Shown here in pieces: positions 1 to 7,652 of a DNA stretch of 27,430 bases; within the stretch, counting starts at the first letter, position 1, and every line of letters begins with the position of its first letter. A program made the position numbers and the translations under genes. Source of the DNA: JACTMJ01 sp039812845 (lineage in GTDB: Bacteria; Acidobacteriota; Terriglobia; Bryobacterales; Bryobacteraceae). Under the pieces are notes generated by a model. That model ran no database searches. It saw only the letters and a list, made by a program, of their open reading frames with translations, and had not been told where the DNA came from. Location: NCBI GenBank assembly GCA_039812845.1, contig JBDIBK010000052.1:1-27430 (forward strand), written 5' to 3'.

Positions 1-3
1 CCG

Positions 4-1260
4 ATGCGACTGATCGATCTGTTGGCCGATACTTTTCAAACTCTCTGGGCGCACAAGCTGCGCACGATGCTCACGATGTTCGGCATCACCTGGGGCATCA
101 TCTCCATCACCCTCATGGTGGGCGCGGGCGAAGGCCTCCGGGTGGGCCAGGAGAAAGTGGCGTCCACCCTGGGCAAGGACCTGATGATCGTCTTCGGGGG
201 CAGAACCAGCGCGCAGGCGGGCGGCACGCGCGCGGGCCGTTCCATCCGCTTCCGGGCGGACGACTACAAGAAGATCGCTCCCTATTGCCCAAGCTGCGGG
301 CACATCATGCCCGAGCTTAGCCGCAGCCTGAAAGTGCAATCGAGCTACAATAACGCCTCGCTCACCGTATCGGGTGCGATGCCCGCATTCGCCGATATCC
401 GGTCAATCGATGTCGCCCAGGGCCGCTTCTACAACCAGAAGGATTGCGACGAAGCGCGGCCCGTCGTGTTTCTCGGCTCCGACGCCAGAAAGCAGCTTTT
501 TGCCGACCGCGACGCCGTCGGGGAAACGGTCACCCTGAACGGCCTGCCTTACATCGTGATCGGCGTGATGAAGGCCAAGGACCAGGATTCCAGCTACGAC
601 GGCGAAGACATCCGCAAGGTTTTCATTCCCTTCCCCCGCATTATCACGGACTTCCCCGAGGAGCCGCCTTCCCGCCCCGATGAGATCGACCGGCTGCTTG
701 TCTCCGCCCGCAGTTTCGACGACCACCTCGAATGCAAGCGCCAGCTTCGCGAGAGCCTCGCCCGCATCTACGATTGCGACCCCAAGGATGAAGACGCTCT
801 CTACATCTGGGACACCATTGAGAACGGCAAAGCGTTCCGACAGATGACCGACGGGATGCAGTACTTCCTGGGCGCGGTGGGCATCGCCACGCTGCTCATC
901 GGCGGCATCGGGGTGATGAACGTGATGCTGGTGGCGGTGCGGGAACGCACGCGCGAGATCGGCTTGCGCAAGGCCGTCGGCGCCACCGCCGGTTCCATCC
1001 TGGTTCAGTTCTTCATTGAAACCGTCTTCGTGGTGCTGCTCAGCGGCGGCCTGGGGCTGGCGATCGCTTACGGCATTTGCCTCGCCATCAATCAACTGCC
1101 CATGCCCGAGTTCTTCGCGGGCCTGCTCCCCACCTGGACCATCAGCTTTCTCTCGTTCGCGCTGCTCGGCCTCATCTCGCTGCTCAGCGGAATGTACCCG
1201 GCCACGCGCGCCGCGCTGATCGACCCGATCGAGGCGCTGCGCCAGGAAGCGGGAGGATAA
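4..1260 (+). CDS. MacB/FtsX-type ABC transporter permease (first of a tandem pair)
   Basis: This 418-residue inner-membrane protein has the MacB permease layout. An N-terminal transmembrane helix (about residues 21-41) is followed by a large periplasmic MacB_PCD-like domain (about 45-275) and an FtsX domain with three helices (about 285-410). The FtsX part carries the family hallmark GIGVMNVMLVAVRERTREIG. Such permeases work with a MacB-type ATPase and an adaptor to move substrates out of the periplasm or to transmit mechanical force; the substrate here is not readable. No ATPase is present in the window and the start lies three bases from its left edge, so the ATPase and adaptor are probably upstream. 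The periplasmic domain carries a CPSC motif at Cys95/Cys98. The next gene starts three bases after the stop, so the two are surely co-transcribed and may form a heterodimer. Confidence 0.9.
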   Translation: MRLIDLLADTFQTLWAHKLRTMLTMFGITWGIISITLMVGAGEGLRVGQEKVASTLGKDLMIVFGGRTSAQAGGTRAGRSIRFRADDYKKIAPYCPSCGHIMPELSRSLKVQSSYNNASLTVSGAMPAFADIRSIDVAQGRFYNQKDCDEARPVVFLGSDARKQLFADRDAVGETVTLNGLPYIVIGVMKAKDQDSSYDGEDIRKVFIPFPRIITDFPEEPPSRPDEIDRLLVSARSFDDHLECKRQLRESLARIYDCDPKDEDALYIWDTIENGKAFRQMTDGMQYFLGAVGIATLLIGGIGVMNVMLVAVRERTREIGLRKAVGATAGSILVQFFIETVFVVLLSGGLGLAIAYGICLAINQLPMPEFFAGLLPTWTISFLSFALLGLISLLSGMYPATRAALIDPIEALRQEAGG

Positions 1261-1263
1261 GCG

Positions 1264-2517
1264 ATGTTCAAAGAGATTCTCATCCAGGCCTGGATCGCAC
1301 TCCGGCGCAACCCCACCCGCGCGACACTCACGATGTTCGGCATCATGTGGGGCGTGGTCTCCGTGGCCCTGCTGTTCGCGTACGGGAGCGGGTTTCGCGC
1401 GCAATTGGTGCGGGGCTTTAACGCCTTTGGCAAGTCCGCCGTCGTGGTATGGCCCGGCCAAACCAGCGATCAGGCCGGCGGCGAGAAGGCGGGCAAGCAG
1501 GTGCGCTTTGAGCTGGAGGACTTCAACAACATCCGCGCCGAAGGCACGCTCGTCCAGCATCTCAGCCTCGAAACGGTGCGCCGCTTCGATGTGGGCTACG
1601 GGTTGCGCCGCGAAAACAGCGCCGTCCGCGGCGTCTACCCGGCGTACGGCGAGGTCCGCAATGAAGTGCCCAGCCAGGGGCGCTGGCTCAGCGACGAGGA
1701 CATGCTGGAGCGCCGGCGTGTCGCCTTCCTCGGTTCCGAAATCAAGAAGAAACTGTTCAGCGGACGCCCCGCCCTCGGCGAGGAGATCAACATCGGCGGA
1801 TTGCGCTTCACCGTTATCGGTGTGATGGAGCCCAAACTGCAATTCAGCAACTACTTCTCAAGCGACGACAGCTCCATCTTCATTCCCTACTCGACGGCCG
1901 GCGACGTCTGGGACACCCGCTATGCCAGCGTGATCGTTTTCAGCGCCGTCTCCGTGCCTTTCCAGAACCAGGCAATCGCCCAAGTGCGCGGGGCCATCGC
2001 CAAGCGCCAGGGCTTCAATCCCGATGACCCGCGCGCGCTTCGCGTGAATAACCGGGAGCAGTTCCGCCCCATCATCGACGGCATCACCATCGGACTTCAA
2101 ACGCTTCTGATCTTCATCGGCGTTCTGACGCTGGGCATTGGCGGGGTGGGCGTGATGAACATCATGCTGGTCTCAATCGACGAGCGCGTCCGGGAGATCG
2201 GCCTGCGCCGCGCCCTGGGCGCGCGCCGGGGTCACGTGATGCTGCAGGTGATAACGGAAGCGCTGGTGATCACCTTCGCGGGCGGATTGTTGGGGCTGGC
2301 GCTGGCCTATGCGATCGCCGCCCTGGTGGGGGATCTGCCGCTTCTGGGCCCCCTGTTTCAGGACGATTCCGGCAAAGGCGACCTGCGCCTGGTGATCTCC
2401 CTCAACACCGTCGCGATCTCCATGCTCTTCCTGGCCATCGTCGGCGTGGCGAGCGGGTATGTGCCGGCCCGCAAGGCTTCGGCCCTCGACCCCTCCCAGG
2501 CACTTCGATACGAATAG
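1264..2517 (+). CDS. MacB/FtsX-type ABC transporter permease (second of a tandem pair)
   Basis: This 417-residue paralogue of the preceding permease has the same order of parts: an N-terminal helix beginning in TLTMFGIMWGVVSVALLF, a periplasmic MacB_PCD-like domain, and a C-terminal FtsX domain with GVGVMNIMLVSIDERVREIG and two more helices, ending ALDPSQALRYE. The purine-rich GGGAGG at the end of the upstream gene is a good ribosome binding site for the ATG at 1264. Unlike its partner it lacks the CPSC motif in the periplasmic domain. Two adjacent, diverged permeases suggest a heterodimeric exporter of the antimicrobial-peptide or macrolide type. The cargo is unknown and no regulator is adjacent. 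Confidence 0.9.
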   Translation: MFKEILIQAWIALRRNPTRATLTMFGIMWGVVSVALLFAYGSGFRAQLVRGFNAFGKSAVVVWPGQTSDQAGGEKAGKQVRFELEDFNNIRAEGTLVQHLSLETVRRFDVGYGLRRENSAVRGVYPAYGEVRNEVPSQGRWLSDEDMLERRRVAFLGSEIKKKLFSGRPALGEEINIGGLRFTVIGVMEPKLQFSNYFSSDDSSIFIPYSTAGDVWDTRYASVIVFSAVSVPFQNQAIAQVRGAIAKRQGFNPDDPRALRVNNREQFRPIIDGITIGLQTLLIFIGVLTLGIGGVGVMNIMLVSIDERVREIGLRRALGARRGHVMLQVITEALVITFAGGLLGLALAYAIAALVGDLPLLGPLFQDDSGKGDLRLVISLNTVAISMLFLAIVGVASGYVPARKASALDPSQALRYE

Positions 2518-2729
2518 CCGGTGCCGCGACGCTCCTCGAACGGTGCCGGGCCACAAACTGGACGTCACGGCTAAATCCCCGCGTGTGAGGCGCTTGCGCC
2601 CAGGTTCAAACTCATGGCAACTCCCGACGCCAAAGTGCGCTATCCTAGAAGCTACTGGAAGAGTTTTCACTTGTACCCCTCCTTTCCTGTTGGCGGTCCC
2701 CTGATTGCGCTTCCCCCCTTTTTGACCGC

Positions 2730-4043
2730 ATGATAAATTTTTCGGAACTACCCCTGTGTTCTGTTTTGCAGAACAATCTCGCGAAGCACAACTTTGTGCA
2801 ATCTACTCCCGTCCAATCCAAAGCCATCCCCCCCGCCCTTGAGGGCCGCGACGTGGTGGCTACCGCGCAAACGGGCACCGGCAAGACGCTGGCGTTTGTG
2901 CTCCCCATGCTCGAAACTTTGATGCACGGCCGCCGCCGGCCTGGCGTGCAGGCCATCGTGCTGAGCCCAACCCGCGAACTCGCTCTTCAGATTCAAGAGA
3001 CTTTCGTCAAAGTAGCCGCCGGCACCGGGATTCAATCCGCGGTGATTGTGGGCGGCATGAATGAGCGCCCTCAGATCGACGCCGTCAAGCGCGGTGCGCA
3101 GGTGCTGATTGCCACCCCCGGCCGCCTGGAGGATTTCCTTCAGCGCAAGCTGGTGCAGCCGTTTTTCAACAAGATCCTGGTGCTCGACGAAGCGGACCGT
3201 ATGCTCGATATGGGCTTCCTGCCCAGCATCCAGCGCATCCTGGCCGTCATTCCCGCGCAGCGGCAGACGATGTTCTTTTCCGCCACCATCGAAAAATCGG
3301 TGGCGCATCTGATCGACAAGCACGTCCACAACCCCGCCCGCATCGCGATCGGCCCCACGTCGGAGGCGTCCGCGCAGGTGGAACTCCATGCCTACGAGAT
3401 AGCCAAGGAGGGCAAGTATGACCTGCTTCGGCACCTGCTCGAAGAGGAAGACGGAACCTTTCTGGTATTCGCGCGCACCAAGCACGGCGCGGAAAAGCTC
3501 GCCCGGCAGTTGGACCGCACCGGTTTCGCGGCCACATCCATCCATGGCAACCGAACGCAATCGCAGCGGAACAAAGCCCTCAAAGGGTTTCAGGACGGCG
3601 AATACCGCATTCTTGTGGCCACGGACGTCGCCTCTCGCGGCATCCATGTGGACAGCATCTCCCATGTGGTGAACTACGACCTGCCGCAGGTGCCGGAAGA
3701 CTTCATCCACCGGGTGGGACGCACGGGCCGCGCCGGGCAAACCGGCATCGCGCACACGTTTGTGATGCCGGGCGAACGCGCGGAAGTGCGCCGCATTGAG
3801 AAAGCGCTGAACACCCGGCTGCAGCTCCAGCCGCTCCCGCGCAGCCTGCAACACGCGGCGCTGCAAGAGCATCGGGCCGCGGCCGCCAGCGTGAGGACGG
3901 AAGCCGGCGGAAGGCTGGCGGCGGAAGCGCGCTCGAAAGCGGAGAGAAGGCCGAGTGCCCGTCCACGCTCCGGCGCGCCCCGGGCCAAGAAGGCCGGACC
4001 CGCCCCGCACAAGCGCCAAAGCCACGCGGTCCGCTCCGCATAA
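2730..4043 (+). CDS. rhlE: DEAD-box ATP-dependent RNA helicase, RhlE-like
   Basis: This 437-residue protein is an ATP-dependent RNA helicase, probably acting on structured RNA in ribosome assembly or RNA decay in the cytoplasm. All DEAD-box motifs are visible: Q motif (Phe22 to Gln29), Walker A AQTGTGKT (46-53), PTRELA (80-85), TPGR (129-132), DEAD (153-156), SAT (184-186), and motif VI HRVGRTGRAG in the second RecA lobe. After the second lobe comes a basic, Arg/Ala/Pro-rich tail of about 70 residues, typical of RhlE-group proteins and likely an RNA-binding extension. The ATG at 2730 places the Q motif at the normal distance, although no clear Shine-Dalgarno precedes it. The gene stands alone, with about 210 bases of upstream spacer, and is closed by a hairpin terminator. 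The RhlE subgroup is my best guess; the DEAD-box family is certain. Confidence 0.92.
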   Translation: MINFSELPLCSVLQNNLAKHNFVQSTPVQSKAIPPALEGRDVVATAQTGTGKTLAFVLPMLETLMHGRRRPGVQAIVLSPTRELALQIQETFVKVAAGTGIQSAVIVGGMNERPQIDAVKRGAQVLIATPGRLEDFLQRKLVQPFFNKILVLDEADRMLDMGFLPSIQRILAVIPAQRQTMFFSATIEKSVAHLIDKHVHNPARIAIGPTSEASAQVELHAYEIAKEGKYDLLRHLLEEEDGTFLVFARTKHGAEKLARQLDRTGFAATSIHGNRTQSQRNKALKGFQDGEYRILVATDVASRGIHVDSISHVVNYDLPQVPEDFIHRVGRTGRAGQTGIAHTFVMPGERAEVRRIEKALNTRLQLQPLPRSLQHAALQEHRAAAASVRTEAGGRLAAEARSKAERRPSARPRSGAPRAKKAGPAPHKRQSHAVRSA

Positions 4044-4072
4044 GGCTCCGCTTTATCCATTCCCGATCCCCG

Positions 4073-4101
4073 AAGAGGCGCGGCCACAAGGCGCGCCTCT
4101 T
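4073..4101 (+). terminator. Hairpin terminator of the DEAD-box helicase gene
   Basis: A perfect 10-bp stem (AAGAGGCGCG at 4073-4082 pairing with CGCGCCTCTT at 4092-4101) closes a 9-base loop and runs into TTTGTG. It begins 30 bases after the helicase stop codon. The T-run is short, so efficiency is uncertain. It also lies downstream of the leftward gene ending at 4197 and could slow transcription from that side, but there is no T-run in that direction. Confidence 0.65.
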
Positions 4102-4196
4102 TGTGTTGGGATAGATTTTCTCCCTCCAACCCTGCCGGAAGCGCCCACTGCGCAAGAAAGCCTTTGCCGGCGGTGGCCAGGAAGAAAGCGCCACGC

Positions 4197-6683
4197 TTAG
4201 GGCTCCACCGCTTGCCAGTCAATCACAAACATGCTGATATTCTTGTCGCCGTTCTGGAGGGCCACGCCCTGCCAGCCATTGGAGGCACTGGGGGGGACGG
4301 TGACGATCAGCGAATGAGCGCGAGCGGGGTCGTAGCGGTACCGGGTCTGGTTCCAGCCGTTCGTGGGGCCGGGCGGCTCAACGGGATTCTGCACGTTCTG
4401 GTAGCGCGGATTCGACGTGAAAATCACCAGCCCCTGTGGCGTAAACTCCCCTGGAAGCACATTCACCCGCACGGGATAGCCCGGCAGTGAGGCGCTCAGA
4501 ATGCCCAGGCTCGCCTCTTTGCCGTTGATTTGCAGGCTTTGATTCTTCCGCAGAGTGCCGGTCCAGATGCTGCGTCCGGCGGAAACGCGAGCCGGCGCCG
4601 GCTTCGCGGGGCCGGGCGGCTTCACCCCTGGAATGGCCGCACCGGCGGCTGGGGGCGCGGGCTGCACCGGCGGAAGATTCTGCGCGGGCCGGACGACGCT
4701 GGTGGGAGCGGTCGGGTTCGACGCAACCGGCGCGACGGAGCCGCCCCCCGCGTTCGCGCGCGGCGCGGAATTCGATTGTGCCGTCTGCATGGGCCGGGGG
4801 GGTTCGGTGCGGTTTGATTCGGGCCGGGGGGTTTCGGTGCGCACATTCGGCGGAGCCTCCGTGACCCGCGCCTGCAAGGGCACCTCCGGGCTGGGAGCTT
4901 GCGGGGGCGGAACAACCGTTTGCGGGCGATTGAGCCCCGCGGCGGGCAACGCAGCGACACGCGCCGCTTCCTGCTGTGTGGCCGGTGGCTTTGCGGCAGC
5001 CGCACCCGTGGCGGTCGAAGGCACTATGGCCGGGGGCGCGGCGGAAGCGGTGGCGACAGGCGCTAGGGGCGCTTTTTCGTTCTCTACCGGCGTGGCCAGA
5101 ATCGGCTCGGGCCCGCGCACGGAAAGCGCGAGATCCGGCGTTGCCCCGGAAGCGGTCCCCATAGCGACGCCGCTCCCGTCCGTAGCCCCCTCAGGCTCTG
5201 CCGCTGTGACAGGGACAGAATCCGGCATCAATCCGCCGCTGAGATAGTCCACGACGGAATCGGCGGAAACCAGGGTCGCAACCCGATGAATCGCTTCCCC
5301 GGAGGCGCGCTGGATATCGAGAACTACCCTGGAATTCTCTTTCAGGAAGGGGGCTTTGTAGGTGCCAGAGAGCCGCCCGGCGCGGATGAGGTCGATACGC
5401 CGGGTCTCCCCATCGGTCTCAATGGTGATGACGGCGGAGCGGGCGTCACCCAGCCCCTTCAGTTGCCAGATCACTTCGGGGCCTTCTCCCGCGTTGCGGG
5501 TGAAGAACATCACCGTGGGCGAAACGCTGTTGAGCGCGTGATAGACGAGGTAGCCCAGGACCAGCAGGAGCACCAGCGCCACCGACGGGATGGCCCAGCG
5601 GAGCCACGGCGTGGCGCGATAGCGCGGGGACGGCTGCTCTTCTTCGTGCCATTCCGGCGGTTTGGCAACCGACGCGGTGGGCTGCTCAGGCGGGGCCGGG
5701 GCGGCAGGCAGCGGCGGGGAAGCGACGGGCGCGTCCGGCTCCACAACCAGCGCGGCCAGCGGCCGGGGGAGAGAAAGCATCTCAATCTCGCGCGCTTCCG
5801 CCTTCGGCATTTCCGGCGCTGCATGGCTGTTGTCCACGCCGGGAAGCGATTGCTCACGGGGTTCGGCCGGGAGCGCGGCGGAGGCCCGCGGCGGGATAGG
5901 CGGTGGAGCCGGCGGCACCTCCGGCAGTGCGCGCCGGGCGAGAATGTCTTCCTCCGACAGCCGAGGGGCCGAAGGTGGACGTTCCGCTCTCGGCGGCGCG
6001 GGCGGCGGAGGAAGCGGCTGAGCGCTAGCGGCGGGAGCCTCCCGCTCGTTCGCGTTGCTGGCGGCGTCGGCGAGGGCGATCAGGGAGGAGTCCGCGGAAA
6101 GAGCCCGGCGCGCGCGACGCTCTCCCATGGCGGGCGTCACCACAAACAACCCGTATGGCTGATTCGCCCGCATTTCGCCATCGTGTTCGCGAACAAAAAA
6201 GGTGGCGGCGGTTTCCGACGTGCGCGACGGCTTCAGAATCAGCACGGTTTGCCATGCGTGGGGGAAAAGCTGGTCAACCAAGCGGCTTTCCTCTTCCGAA
6301 AGCGTCATGCCCCCGCGCGAGTGTGAAATGTAAAGACCCAGAACGCGGTATGCCTTGCCGTGGGCGGAGTCCGCGAGGTTGCCGTTGGAAACGTCTTCGA
6401 TCAGCTTGCGAAGCTGCGCGAGATCGCGAGGAGAGAGTGCGAAGACGGGTCCGTAAGCGTATTCGATCTCAAACGGCAGTTGCGCCAGGACGCGGATGGA
6501 ATCGTGCTGGACGCTGCCCAGGAGCAGGCCCGCGACTTCCACCCCACCCCTGGAGAGCGCATAGAAACCTCCCGCGGCGCGGGCACGCATCTCCTCCATC
6601 ACCTCGTTCGAATACTCGATGCGCAGAGGACTCGCGGGAGGCGCCCAGGAAGAGAGTGGAAGCTCGACCGGCTTGGATGCCAT
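4197..6683 (-). CDS. Membrane-anchored protein with degenerate JAMM/MPN-like domain, Pro/Ala-rich linkers and periplasmic C-terminal domain
   Basis: This 828-residue protein is not assignable to a named gene. Residues about 20-185 resemble a JAB1/MPN (JAMM) fold. Glu49 sits in GGVEVAGLLLG, followed by SHSRGGMTLSEEE, where spacing matches H-x-H-x7-S-x2-D exactly, but the first His is Ile119 and the Asp is Glu132; His121 and Ser129 are kept. A Pro/Ala/Glu-rich linker (about 205-355) leads to one transmembrane helix (about 362-384) preceded by basic residues, predicting MPN inside and C-terminus outside. A beta-rich stretch (about 390-475), a second Pro/Ala-rich linker, and a C-terminal domain of about 125 residues follow. 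The start at 6683 is chosen because the fold begins soon after it; the open frame continues upstream to 7040 without domain signal. The gene is divergent from the Ig-like operon. A role in envelope sensing or scaffolding is inference only. Confidence 0.75.
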   Translation of the reverse strand: MASKPVELPLSSWAPPASPLRIEYSNEVMEEMRARAAGGFYALSRGGVEVAGLLLGSVQHDSIRVLAQLPFEIEYAYGPVFALSPRDLAQLRKLIEDVSNGNLADSAHGKAYRVLGLYISHSRGGMTLSEEESRLVDQLFPHAWQTVLILKPSRTSETAATFFVREHDGEMRANQPYGLFVVTPAMGERRARRALSADSSLIALADAASNANEREAPAASAQPLPPPPAPPRAERPPSAPRLSEEDILARRALPEVPPAPPPIPPRASAALPAEPREQSLPGVDNSHAAPEMPKAEAREIEMLSLPRPLAALVVEPDAPVASPPLPAAPAPPEQPTASVAKPPEWHEEEQPSPRYRATPWLRWAIPSVALVLLLVLGYLVYHALNSVSPTVMFFTRNAGEGPEVIWQLKGLGDARSAVITIETDGETRRIDLIRAGRLSGTYKAPFLKENSRVVLDIQRASGEAIHRVATLVSADSVVDYLSGGLMPDSVPVTAAEPEGATDGSGVAMGTASGATPDLALSVRGPEPILATPVENEKAPLAPVATASAAPPAIVPSTATGAAAAKPPATQQEAARVAALPAAGLNRPQTVVPPPQAPSPEVPLQARVTEAPPNVRTETPRPESNRTEPPRPMQTAQSNSAPRANAGGGSVAPVASNPTAPTSVVRPAQNLPPVQPAPPAAGAAIPGVKPPGPAKPAPARVSAGRSIWTGTLRKNQSLQINGKEASLGILSASLPGYPVRVNVLPGEFTPQGLVIFTSNPRYQNVQNPVEPPGPTNGWNQTRYRYDPARAHSLIVTVPPSASNGWQGVALQNGDKNISMFVIDWQAVEP

Positions 6684-6817
6684 AGAAGTAGTGAAACAGT
6701 CCTGGTTGTACTGCCATAACTTTACAAAGAGTACTTCGGCAAATGCAAGGGAAAGATGGGGCAGTTTGCGAGTGTAAACGTTTGCCGGAACAAGACATCT
6801 AAAGCGAAGCGCTACGT

Positions 6818-6823
6818 TATAAT
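6818..6823 (+). promoter_or_regulatory. Candidate -10 element upstream of the exported Ig-like gene
   Basis: A perfect TATAAT lies about 100 bases upstream of the ATG at 6920, in the 236-base spacer between the divergent genes starting at 6683 and 6920. No good -35 hexamer is found at 16-18 bases; the nearest resemblance is AAGACA at 6792-6797, 20 bases away. Transcription would start near 6830 and give a leader of about 90 bases. Confidence 0.4.
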
Positions 6824-6846
6824 TGCCGCATCGCAAAGATCTGTTT

Positions 6847-6862
6847 CGCGAGAAAACTCGCG
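6847..6862 (+). other. Short hairpin in the 5' leader of the exported Ig-like gene
   Basis: A perfect 6-bp stem, CGCGAG (6847-6852) pairing with CTCGCG (6857-6862), closes an AAAA loop. It lies between the candidate -10 at 6818 and the start codon at 6920. There is no T-run, so it is not a terminator. It may stabilise the leader or be an operator-like palindrome. Confidence 0.35.
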
Positions 6863-6919
6863 CGTAAGATACGCACGAGGCGGCAGTTTCACGGTTCCAT
6901 GAGGCAAGCGGGAGGGCAA

Positions 6920-7591
6920 ATGACCTTTCAAAACCAACTTCGAGGATTCTGGCGGGCGTGTGCTTCCCTGGGCACCTCCGGGTGGATATCGCTGGCGTTG
7001 ACGGTGACGCTCCTGCCCGGCCCGGCAATGGGCGCGGCACTCGCGCAGCAGGCGACAGGAGACCCGCTGCGGATCGAGGTGATGGAGGGCGAGGGCTCCA
7101 TCAACAACGTCCGGGAAATGACGATGCGCTCTCCGGTGGTTCGGGTGGTGGATGCCGCTGGAAAACCGGTGGCCGGGGCGACGGTGAGCTTTACGACGCC
7201 GGCGATGGGGGCGAGCGCCATCTTTGTGGATGGCGGCAACCAGGCAAGCGTCACCACCGACGACAAGGGCGTGGCGCGCATCCAGGGCATGCGGCCCAAC
7301 AACGTCGTGGGTGCTTTTGAGATCCGGGTGACGGCGTCCTCCGGAGGGAACCGGACGGCCGCGCGCATTTCGCAGACCAATGCAGCCCCGGCGGCGAAGA
7401 CGAGCGGCGGAAGCAACAAGGGCGTCCTGATCGGGGTGCTGCTTGCGGTGGCGGGAGGCGTTGGCGCGGCGGTCGCGCTGAGCGGAGGCGGCAGTTCCGG
7501 TTCTTCTGGCAACCCCGGCACGCCGCCGGTTACGCCGCCCACAGCTCCGGTGACAATTACCGCGGGGACCCCAGGGTTTAGCGCGCCCTAG
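6920..7591 (+). CDS. Exported protein with a bacterial Ig-like domain and C-terminal membrane helix
   Basis: This 223-residue protein is taken from the ATG at 6920 because GGGAGG sits five bases before it; an in-frame ATG at 6899 would add seven residues without a ribosome binding site. A signal segment (SLALTVTLLPGPAMGAALAQ) is followed by a Big-1/transthyretin-like domain with PVVRVVDAAGKPVAGATVSF, a typical Ig-like strand pattern found in surface proteins. A Gly/Ser-rich stretch frames a second hydrophobic helix (GVLIGVLLAVAGGVGAAVAL), and the tail is Pro/Thr-rich. The protein probably sits in the envelope with the Ig domain outside the cytoplasm. The next gene, 61 bases downstream, codes for a large TIG/Ig protein, so a shared operon and function is likely. 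Function is unknown. Confidence 0.75.
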   Translation: MTFQNQLRGFWRACASLGTSGWISLALTVTLLPGPAMGAALAQQATGDPLRIEVMEGEGSINNVREMTMRSPVVRVVDAAGKPVAGATVSFTTPAMGASAIFVDGGNQASVTTDDKGVARIQGMRPNNVVGAFEIRVTASSGGNRTAARISQTNAAPAAKTSGGSNKGVLIGVLLAVAGGVGAAVALSGGGSSGSSGNPGTPPVTPPTAPVTITAGTPGFSAP

Positions 7592-7652
7592 GCGGCCACG
7601 ACCACGAAGCGGCACGGAGTCGGACGAGAACAGGCGCATCCGGAGAAGAGCG

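Noticed and set aside
403..1842. A 479-codon open frame on the minus strand opposite the ABC permeases
   Set aside because: It spans the junction of two well-supported permease genes and its translation is His/Ala/Asp-rich without motifs.
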